Source of the DNA: CAZXEJ01 sp964639895 | Lineage (GTDB): Bacteria; Desulfobacterota_D; UBA1144; Nemesobacterales; JADFKM01 | Length of the DNA: 37,033 nt | Direction of reading: 5' to 3' | Assembly (NCBI GenBank): GCA_964639895.1 | Contig: CAZXEJ010000023.1 | Span: forward strand, 1 to 37,033 | In this document: positions 31,115 through 37,033 of the stretch, piece by piece | Layout: each line of letters begins with the position of its first letter | How positions within the stretch are numbered: position 1 is the stretch's first letter | Translations under genes and position numbers: made by a program | The notes under the pieces: generated by a model | The model's input: only the letters and a program-made list of their open reading frames with translations | The model's database searches: none | Told to the model about the DNA's origin: nothing

Positions 31115-33127
31115 ATGTCGGTGTTCAAGCTCTCGTGCCGTTTCGAGCCCAGGGGCGATCAGCCGGCCGCCATCGAGCGGCTCACTCGTGGTGTACTCGA
31201 AGGCAGGAAGTACCAGGTCCTGCTGGGCGTGACGGGCAGCGGCAAGACCCTGACCGTGGCCAACGTCATACGCAACGTCGGCCGCCCCACGTTGGTAATA
31301 GCCCACAACAAGACCCTTGCGGCCCAGCTCTACGGCGAGCTCCGGGACCTCTTCCCCGAGAACGCGGTCAACTACTTCGTAAGCTACTACGACTACTACC
31401 AGCCCGAGGCCTACATCCCGCAGACGGACACCTACATCGAGAAGGACGCACAGATAAACGAGCGTATCGAGCGCATGCGACACGCATCGACCTCGGCCCT
31501 CTTCGAGCGGCGCGACGTGATAATCGTGGCCAGCGTATCGTGCATATACGGCATATCGTCGCCCGAGGACTACTACGGTATGCTCACCGTAGTCGAGGTG
31601 GGGATGGAACTCGACCGGGACACCTTCCTTGCTGCACTGCGCGACGTCCAGTACGAACGGACGAGGACGGAGCTGAGAAGGGGTACGTTCCGTGTCAGAG
31701 GAGACGTCGTAGACGTCTTTCCCTCCCACGAGGAGAGCCGCGCCGTGAGGGTGGAGTTCTTCGGCGACACGGTGGACGCCATAAAGGAGATCGACCCCAC
31801 GACGGGCCGCGTCGTGCGCGAGTTGGAGCGGAAGACCATATTCCCGGGCACCCACTACGTGGCCCCGCGCTACAAGATGCAACGGGCCATATGTTCCATA
31901 CGTCGCGAACTCGAAGAAAGGCTGCGCTACTTCGAGCGGCTCGGCAAGGAGCTCGAAAGGAACAGGCTCAAGGAGCGGGTCGAATACGATCTCGAGCTGC
32001 TTTCGACGATGGGGTTCTGCCCGGGGATCGAGAACTACTCGCGCCATATCTCGGGCCGCAGGCCGGGCGAGCCGCCCTGGACGCTGATCGACTACTTCCC
32101 ACGCGACTTCCTCCTCATCGTCGACGAGAGCCACCAGACCATACCGCAACTCAGGGGCATGTACCACGGCGACCGCAGCCGTAAGCTCACCCTGATTGAG
32201 CACGGCTTCCGTCTGCCGTCGGCCCTGGACAACAGGCCGCTTTCTTTCGAGGAGTTCGAGGAGCGCGTCAACCAGGTGATATTCGTCTCGGCCACCCCGG
32301 GACCGTACGAGCTGGCCAAGACGGGGGGCGTGGTGGTGGAGCAGATAATCCGCCCTACGGGCCTCGTCGACCCGGAGGTGGAGGTGAAGCCGGCCACCAA
32401 CCAGGTGGACGACCTCCTGGCCGAGATACGCAAACGCGTCGAGGCCGGCGAGCGTGTGCTCGTCACCACGCTCACGAAGAAGATGGCCGAGGAGCTTACC
32501 GAGTACTACCGCGAGCTCGGAGTCCGGGTCGAGTACCTCCACTCCGACATAGACACGCTCGAGCGGATACGCATCATACGCGACCTCCGTCTCGGCAGGT
32601 TCGATGTGCTCGTGGGTATCAACCTTCTGAGGGAAGGGCTCGACATACCGGAGGTCTCGCTCGTGGCAATTCTCGACGCCGACAAGGAGGGGTTCCTCCG
32701 ATCGACCACTTCGCTCATCCAAACGTTCGGCCGAGCCGCACGCAACGCCCACGGCAAGGTGATACTCTATGCCGACGAGGTCACCTCCTCGATGGCCGAG
32801 GCCGTGGCCGAGACGGAGAGGAGGCGGCGCAAGCAGATCGAGTACAACCGCGCGCACGGCATCACCCCCGAGACCATACGCAAGGGGGTGACCGACATCC
32901 TGGCCGACGTCTACGACCGCGACTACCTCGACATCCCCGTCTACGAGGCCAGCGAAGAGGAGGAGGTCTACTGCGAGCCCTCCAAGATCGGCCCCACCAT
33001 CGAGCGCCTAACCCGCGAGATGAAGAAGGCCGCCAAGGAGCTCGAGTTCGAGAAGGCCGCCAGGCTGAGGGACAGGATAAAGCGGCTTAGGGAGCTCGAG
33101 CTCATTCACCTGGGAGAGGTTCGATGA
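31115..33127 (+). CDS. uvrB: Excinuclease ABC subunit B
   Basis: This is the damage-verifying helicase-like subunit of nucleotide excision repair. The 670-aa protein has Walker A GVTGSGKT (38-45), the DNA-gripping beta-hairpin YYDYYQPEAYIPQTDTYIEK, DEXH-like VDESHQT, SATPGPYE, the helicase motif LVGINLLREGLDIPEVSLV, QTFGRAARN, and the C-terminal UVR motif (EFEKAARLRDRIKRLRELE) for UvrC binding. ATG 31115 (MSVFKLSCRFEPRGDQP) fits the family; upstream residues of the open frame do not. The stop overlaps the next start (ATGA). Confidence 0.97.
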   Translation: MSVFKLSCRFEPRGDQPAAIERLTRGVLEGRKYQVLLGVTGSGKTLTVANVIRNVGRPTLVIAHNKTLAAQLYGELRDLFPENAVNYFVSYYDYYQPEAYIPQTDTYIEKDAQINERIERMRHASTSALFERRDVIIVASVSCIYGISSPEDYYGMLTVVEVGMELDRDTFLAALRDVQYERTRTELRRGTFRVRGDVVDVFPSHEESRAVRVEFFGDTVDAIKEIDPTTGRVVRELERKTIFPGTHYVAPRYKMQRAICSIRRELEERLRYFERLGKELERNRLKERVEYDLELLSTMGFCPGIENYSRHISGRRPGEPPWTLIDYFPRDFLLIVDESHQTIPQLRGMYHGDRSRKLTLIEHGFRLPSALDNRPLSFEEFEERVNQVIFVSATPGPYELAKTGGVVVEQIIRPTGLVDPEVEVKPATNQVDDLLAEIRKRVEAGERVLVTTLTKKMAEELTEYYRELGVRVEYLHSDIDTLERIRIIRDLRLGRFDVLVGINLLREGLDIPEVSLVAILDADKEGFLRSTTSLIQTFGRAARNAHGKVILYADEVTSSMAEAVAETERRRRKQIEYNRAHGITPETIRKGVTDILADVYDRDYLDIPVYEASEEEEVYCEPSKIGPTIERLTREMKKAAKELEFEKAARLRDRIKRLRELELIHLGEVR

Positions 33128-35223
33128 GCGTCGAGCGGGCCCTGGTGCTGCTGACCCATCTGTTGGCCCTTACGGGTTTTGCGACGCTTGTCGTGGCGGG
33201 AAAGGTGGATCGCATCGGGATCGCGGTGTTCCTGGCTGCGCTCGCGGTGAGTTACGTGGGGGAGCGCAGCCGCAGGGCGCTTCGTCCCGGCGCGGGTCTC
33301 CTTACGGCCGCCTCCGTACTGTTGGTCCTCTACGTCGTAGCCGGCGTCGTGATGATGGGGAAATCGCTGCTGGACGGCCTCATCACCTTACTCGTATACG
33401 TACAGGTCATAAAACTGCTCGGCCCCAAGACCCTACGCGACGTGGGGCAGATATACCTGTTGAGCTTCTTCCATTTCCTAGCGGGCAGTATCGCGACGGT
33501 GGATTTCGGATATGCCGTCGTCTTCGTCGTCTACGTATCGGTGGCCGTCTGCGCGGTGGTCGTCCTCAACATGATGCGTGAATCACGCGGCCGCGCCGGC
33601 GACAGCCGTATCGTCAGACCGGGGTTCCTTTCGATGGCGGTAGGGGTGAGTTTCGCGATATTCATCGGCACCTCCATAGTCTTCGTATCGGTTCCCCGCC
33701 TGAGTTCGGGCTACGTAAGCGGTGTGTTCGCCGGGGCGACCGAGCTGAGGACGGGGTTTTCGGATGAGGTCGAACTGGGGCGTGTAGGCGAGATAAAGCG
33801 CGACCGCTCTCCCGTCATGAGGGTGAAGATAACCAACCTGCCCCGCGCGGACCATCCCTCCCCCCTATACTGGCGCGGCGTGGCACTCGATCTGTTCGAC
33901 GGGCACTCTTGGCGTATTTCGCCCGGCGGGGACGCCCTCGTACGCGCCGACGACGGCGGCGTGTTGCGCGTGGCCGAGGCCGGGGCCGGCGAGGTCGTGG
34001 AGCAGTACATAGTTACGGAGCCGCTGGACAGCAGCGTGCTGTTTGCCGCCTCGATGCCTGTGGCCTTCGTGGGTACTGGTATAAACAGGGTGCGCGTGCG
34101 GAACGATTCATATTTTCTCTCGCTGGGAAGTGGTGTGAGAATGGAATACAAGGCCTATTCGGTCGTACGTCCCCCCACCGCTGCCGAGCTGCGGAAGGCG
34201 GCGACCGACTACCCCCCGCCTATCAAGCGTAGATACCTTCAGTTGCCGCCCATGGACGGCAGGGTCAGGGATCTCGCACTGCGCATAACGGCCGCCGACC
34301 GCACCAACTACGACCGGGCCCTGTCGGTGAGGAACTACCTCAGGCGGAACCTCTCCTACACGTTGAGGCTCGATCCGGGCGAAGAGGGGTTCCCCCTTGA
34401 AGATTTCCTGTTCCGAGGGAGGAAGGGTCACTGCGAGTACTTCGCCACGGCCATGGTGGTAATGCTGCGCACCCTGGGCATACCGGCGCGGATTGTAAAC
34501 GGCTTCCTCGGCGGGGAGTGGAACGAGTTCGGCAACTTCTACCTGGTAAGGGCAAGCGATGCACACTCCTGGGTCGAGGCCTACTTCCCGCCCTACGGCT
34601 GGGTTACCTTCGATCCCACCCCCGCGGTCTCGGAGGAAGGTTCCTCCCGGGGGTTGCCCGCCGTGGTGGGGGCGTACTACGACTATCTCAGATACAGGTG
34701 GAGCAGGTACGTGGTGGACTTCACCCGCCGCGACCAGAGGACCCTTCTGAGGCGGGTGGAGAGCGGTCTGTGGTGGAGGATGAAGGGGGTGGAGTACGGC
34801 GGAAGGCGCCTTCTCGCAGGTGGCGGCGTTCTGGTTCCGGCCCTTGTGGCATTTGCGGCCGTAGGAGCCGTGTGGATGGTGCGCCGCAAGGGCTTGCTTG
34901 CGGCTGGTCCCCTCGCACGCAGGCGGGGCGTTGGTTCTCGCGCCGCCGCTCTCTACGCCGAGGCCGTAGGCGTACTTGAGCGGCGGGGATTTGAGAAATC
35001 GCCGTCCGAGACCCCAGGGGAGTTCTGCGCCAGGGTGGCGGCCGACGGTGGAGCCAACGACGTATGGCGGCCTGTTCTCGTCGAGATCACGGAGCTGTAT
35101 CAGCGTATCCGGTTCGGGGGCGCCGGCTCGGTCGGAGAGGAAGGCGTCGTGGACGGCAAACGCCGCCGCGAGCTCGAGCGGCTCGAGCGGTTGGTAGAGG
35201 TCCTGAAGCGCGCGCCCGTATAA
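33124..35223 (+). CDS. TgpA-like membrane protein with transglutaminase core
   Basis: The 699-aa protein has about seven membrane helices in the first 190 residues (DUF3488-like), a periplasmic transglutaminase-fold domain, another membrane helix (about 565-584) and a C-terminal helical cytoplasmic part (DUF4129-like, with LVEITELYQRIRFGG). The catalytic triad is intact: Cys437 in GHCEYFATAM, His481 in DAHSWVEAYF and Asp497 in TFDPTPA. This is the architecture of TgpA of Pseudomonas; physiological substrates of the family are poorly known. It is coupled to uvrB by an ATGA overlap, probably without functional meaning. Usual partners (MoxR ATPase, DUF58) are not in the window. Confidence 0.9.
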   Translation: MSVERALVLLTHLLALTGFATLVVAGKVDRIGIAVFLAALAVSYVGERSRRALRPGAGLLTAASVLLVLYVVAGVVMMGKSLLDGLITLLVYVQVIKLLGPKTLRDVGQIYLLSFFHFLAGSIATVDFGYAVVFVVYVSVAVCAVVVLNMMRESRGRAGDSRIVRPGFLSMAVGVSFAIFIGTSIVFVSVPRLSSGYVSGVFAGATELRTGFSDEVELGRVGEIKRDRSPVMRVKITNLPRADHPSPLYWRGVALDLFDGHSWRISPGGDALVRADDGGVLRVAEAGAGEVVEQYIVTEPLDSSVLFAASMPVAFVGTGINRVRVRNDSYFLSLGSGVRMEYKAYSVVRPPTAAELRKAATDYPPPIKRRYLQLPPMDGRVRDLALRITAADRTNYDRALSVRNYLRRNLSYTLRLDPGEEGFPLEDFLFRGRKGHCEYFATAMVVMLRTLGIPARIVNGFLGGEWNEFGNFYLVRASDAHSWVEAYFPPYGWVTFDPTPAVSEEGSSRGLPAVVGAYYDYLRYRWSRYVVDFTRRDQRTLLRRVESGLWWRMKGVEYGGRRLLAGGGVLVPALVAFAAVGAVWMVRRKGLLAAGPLARRRGVGSRAAALYAEAVGVLERRGFEKSPSETPGEFCARVAADGGANDVWRPVLVEITELYQRIRFGGAGSVGEEGVVDGKRRRELERLERLVEVLKRAPV

Positions 35224-35258
35224 CGCTTCACCCTCCGGCTGTTTTCATGTAAGGGCGT

Positions 35259-35300
35259 GGGCGGATCCACGGCGTAGGCCGTGGGATGAGATGTCCGCCC
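35259..35300. repeat. Nested hairpin downstream of the TgpA-like gene
   Basis: The outer arms GGGCGGA (35259-35265) and TCCGCCC (35294-35300) are perfect. Inside, CCACGGC (35267-35273) pairs with GCCGTGG (35278-35284) around the tetraloop GTAG. It is about 35 nt after the stop codon. Confidence 0.5.
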
Positions 35301-35353
35301 CTGTTGGAGGATTGAAGCACTGCGCGCCGGTTGTCCGGTGGCCCGGCGGTGGG

Positions 35354-35383
35354 GGTGGCCGCCCCTGTGATGGGGCGGCCACC
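35354..35383. terminator. Perfect 12-bp hairpin, possible bidirectional terminator
   Basis: GGTGGCCGCCCC (35354-35365) and GGGGCGGCCACC (35372-35383) form a perfect stem with loop TGTGAT. There is no T-run on either side, so an intrinsic terminator is not proven; strong folding is certain for single-stranded RNA or DNA. Confidence 0.5.
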
Positions 35384-35725
35384 GTCTCCTCCGTCCGGCC
35401 CGTATGCAGATGGGCGAGCCAGGGGGCGGGATCCGGCTGCTTTCGGTAGGCCCTGGTGACTTCAATATCCGTCGTCGCTTTCTCTTTCACGGTCTCCACG
35501 CCCGCGAGGCCGTGGTGGGTGTGGGTGCATCCTGCTTGTGGTCGTTCGGGTGGTCACGCGTGATTTCCTTTCGGGTCGGGGGTACCTAGCGGCTTCGGGC
35601 GAGGCGGCGCCCTCGGTTTGTACGCAACTTACCCACCTGCGGACAGTGTGTCTCGGCCGCGAGAGGACGGCTCGGACCTTCTCACCTTGCAGGATCTACT
35701 TGATTTACGTGCTTAGTGCGCCCAA

Positions 35726-35817
35726 GGGCTGCGGCCCGATTTGCACGGCTGGGTGCCTACCCAGGGTCGGGTCGACGGGAGACCCAGAGGGGTATAGCCG
35801 CCTACGGTATGGGCGGC
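35726..35817. repeat. Row of four short hairpins
   Basis: GGGC-TGCG-GCCC (35726-35737), CTGGGT-GCCT-ACCCAG (35749-35764), GGGTC/GACCC (35764-35785) and GCCGCC/GGCGGC (35797-35817) follow one another with little space. Together they could be one structured RNA. Confidence 0.4.
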
Positions 35818-35997
35818 GTCCGGTTTCGGTTATGCCGCTGCCCTCTTCCGGGACGGTGTCCTCCGTGACGATGGGCCCGGCCGTGCCTTGACTTGGAGCT
35901 TCGGAGGTAAGGAGGGTCTCAACCCATGGCACGAGGGTACGGGCGGCGTCCTAGGGGGTGGCCACACGTTGCCGGGGCCGGTGGTCGAGCGGTGAGG

Positions 35998-36582
35998 CTA
36001 GAACAGTATGTAGTTTAGGCTTATCAGGATGAACACTATAAGGAAGACCATGAGTCCCTGGACCACGATGAATACGGCCCTGCCCCAGGAGCAATCCAGC
36101 GCCTGTTTGACCGCCACCACGAACGCCGCCACTATCCACACCGTGGACATGGCCCGCAGGTATATGCCCGCGACCGGTATCACACCCAGCAGCCGCAGCA
36201 CGCTCGGCGAGTAGGCGAATCCCGTACAGCGGAGCAGCTCCCCCATGTCCGAGGGGTGCTCGAACACCTTGACCCCGATGAGATAGATGACGAGGCTCCA
36301 GAGAAACCACCCGATGACTCCGGCGAGCACCCCCGTCAGCAGCCCCTGCGCCCCCACTAGCCCCACGCTTCCTATGCCGTCGCACAACCCGCCCATCACC
36401 ACGACCACGTAGGCCTGCAGCGTGGCGTTACGGTCCTTCTCGACCTCGGCATATAGGTCCGGGCGCAGCAGCGACGCCCTGAGCATCATGAGCGCGAACT
36501 TCTTCATCGTGGCCGCGCGTCGCCTCTCCGTGCCGCTCGCGTCCCCGCGCTGGGGGGTGTCAGCGTCGGATGGGGCGGTCAC
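35998..36582 (-). CDS. Yip1-domain-like membrane protein
   Basis: The 194-aa protein has a polar N-terminal ~35 residues, then RASLLRPDLYAEVEKDRNAT and about five membrane helices, with LRCTGFAYSPSVLRLLGVIP between them. This resembles bacterial Yip1-family membrane proteins of unknown role. I start it at GTG 36582, preceded at 4 nt by AGGAGG; that site overlaps the stop of the upstream ligase gene (TAG at 36593-36591), so the genes are tightly linked. ATG 36507 (MKKFALMML) is an alternative that would drop the polar leader. Confidence 0.75.
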   Translation of the reverse strand: MTAPSDADTPQRGDASGTERRRAATMKKFALMMLRASLLRPDLYAEVEKDRNATLQAYVVVVMGGLCDGIGSVGLVGAQGLLTGVLAGVIGWFLWSLVIYLIGVKVFEHPSDMGELLRCTGFAYSPSVLRLLGVIPVAGIYLRAMSTVWIVAAFVVAVKQALDCSWGRAVFIVVQGLMVFLIVFILISLNYILF

Positions 36583-36590
36583 ATCGCCTC

Positions 36591-37033
36591 CTACTTCTTC
36601 ACCTTGTATCCCGCTTTGTGTATATCCCAAGTATCGGGCGTTATGCCCTCGTCCTTTAGCAGGTGCTTCCTCACCCTCTGTGTGGGCGTCTTGGGAAGCT
36701 CGTCGACGAACCTTATGTAGGAGGGGATCATGAAGTATGGCATCCTCTCCTCGCAGTACTTGATCAGATCGAGCGGGTCGACGTCCTTTCCCTTCTCCTT
36801 GACGGCCACGACCATCACCTCGTCCTCGGCGTACCTGCCGCCTTCGGCCTTGATCCCGAACGCCGCCGCCTCTGCTATGGCGGGATGTGAGGTGACTACC
36901 TTCTCGACCTCGAACGAACTTATGTTCTCGCCGCGCCGGCGGATGTAGTCCTTGACGCGGTCGACGAAGTAGACGTATCCGTCCTCGTCCATGCGACCGG
37001 CGTCGCCGGTGTGGAACCAGAAGTTGCGGAAGT
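36591..37033 (-). CDS. AMP-forming acyl-CoA ligase, 3' end only
   Basis: The gene runs off the right edge; only the last ~146 residues are seen. The visible part begins FRNFWFHTGDAGRMDEDGY, the adenylation-site motif (TGD-G-D-GY), then VDRVKDYIRRRGENISSFEVE, the hinge of the ANL superfamily. The wording is closest to crotonobetaine/carnitine-CoA-type ligases. Near the C-terminus, where most members have the catalytic Lys in PKTPTGK, it reads PKTPTQRVRK, with Arg at that place and a Lys two residues later. The substrate cannot be told. Confidence 0.87.
   Translation of the reverse strand, partial: FRNFWFHTGDAGRMDEDGYVYFVDRVKDYIRRRGENISSFEVEKVVTSHPAIAEAAAFGIKAEGGRYAEDEVMVVAVKEKGKDVDPLDLIKYCEERMPYFMIPSYIRFVDELPKTPTQRVRKHLLKDEGITPDTWDIHKAGYKVKK

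Larger units (their letters stand above)
35224..35997. other. 774-bp gene-free region rich in hairpins
   Basis: It lies between the convergent TgpA-like (+) and Yip1-like (-) genes. I find no gene, but several strong inverted repeats: 35259-35300, 35354-35383 and a row of four at 35726-35817. The remainder shows nothing identifiable. Confidence 0.5.

Noticed and set aside
30782..32857. 691-aa open frame antisense to uvrB
   Set aside because: uvrB on the other strand is certain and full-length. The antisense frame is His/Leu/Val/Arg-rich with no domain, an expected by-product of GC-rich codon use.
35305..35320. GGATTGAAGC, like the end of a CRISPR repeat
   Set aside because: Only one copy; no repeat-spacer periodicity in the region.

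Overview
The window is a GC-rich bacterial chromosome segment from a Gram-negative organism: it encodes LolA, a Ccm cytochrome c maturation system, NuoA-D and a Spy/CpxP-like periplasmic protein. The gene pairings (rph-rdgB, ftsK-lolA), the cobA-hemD fusion and a CcmE with Cys in place of the heme-binding His all fit a deltaproteobacterial/Desulfobacterota-type lineage or a related candidate phylum. No rRNA gene or other species marker is present, so this placement is inference. Despite the high GC, ATA (Ile) and AGG (Arg) codons are used freely in housekeeping genes. No tRNA, rRNA, CRISPR array, transposase or phage gene was found; the content is chromosomal core plus a few unfamiliar genes.

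Layout. 1-5784 (+): rph, rdgB, pyrG and an RNase II-type exoribonuclease. 6547-7836 (+): gltA behind a gene-free leader. 8432-9219 (-): gloA and a small unknown gene. 9339-17231 (+): a hotdog thioesterase, an unknown 104-aa gene, then ccmABCDEF, a CcmI-like membrane protein and an unusual membrane-anchored cytochrome c. 17228-19572 (-): rsmE and cobA-hemD. 19971-20858 (+): an MBL-fold hydrolase. 20935-21105 (-): a 56-aa Cys-rich desulforedoxin-like gene, with a promoter upstream that closely resembles a MerR-family operator. 21648-24718 (+): ftsK and lolA. 25865-28492 (-): nuoABCD. 29321-30858 (+): ECF sigma factor, anti-sigma candidate and Spy-like protein. 31115-35223 (+): uvrB and a transglutaminase-core membrane protein. 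35998-37033 (-): Yip1-like membrane protein and the 3' end of an acyl-CoA ligase.

How the genes fit together. The ccm block looks like the variant often called System I*: CcmE carries a CxxxY site, and no CcmG or CcmH is seen. In addition, CcmC appears to have lost its second conserved heme-ligand His, while CcmF keeps all four. Two downstream genes, a CcmI-like anchor and a cytochrome c/beta-sandwich/TM/helical-hairpin protein, are candidates for the apocytochrome-handling step. CobA-HemD supplies siroheme/heme precursors, and NuoA-D and GltA are parts of respiration and the TCA cycle. The sigma/anti-sigma/Spy trio looks like an envelope-stress unit.

About 14% of the window is gene-free and concentrated in several 400-1150 bp gaps. 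Two of the large gaps lie between convergent genes, where promoters are not needed. All starts and motif assignments come from reading the sequence by eye; no database search was possible.
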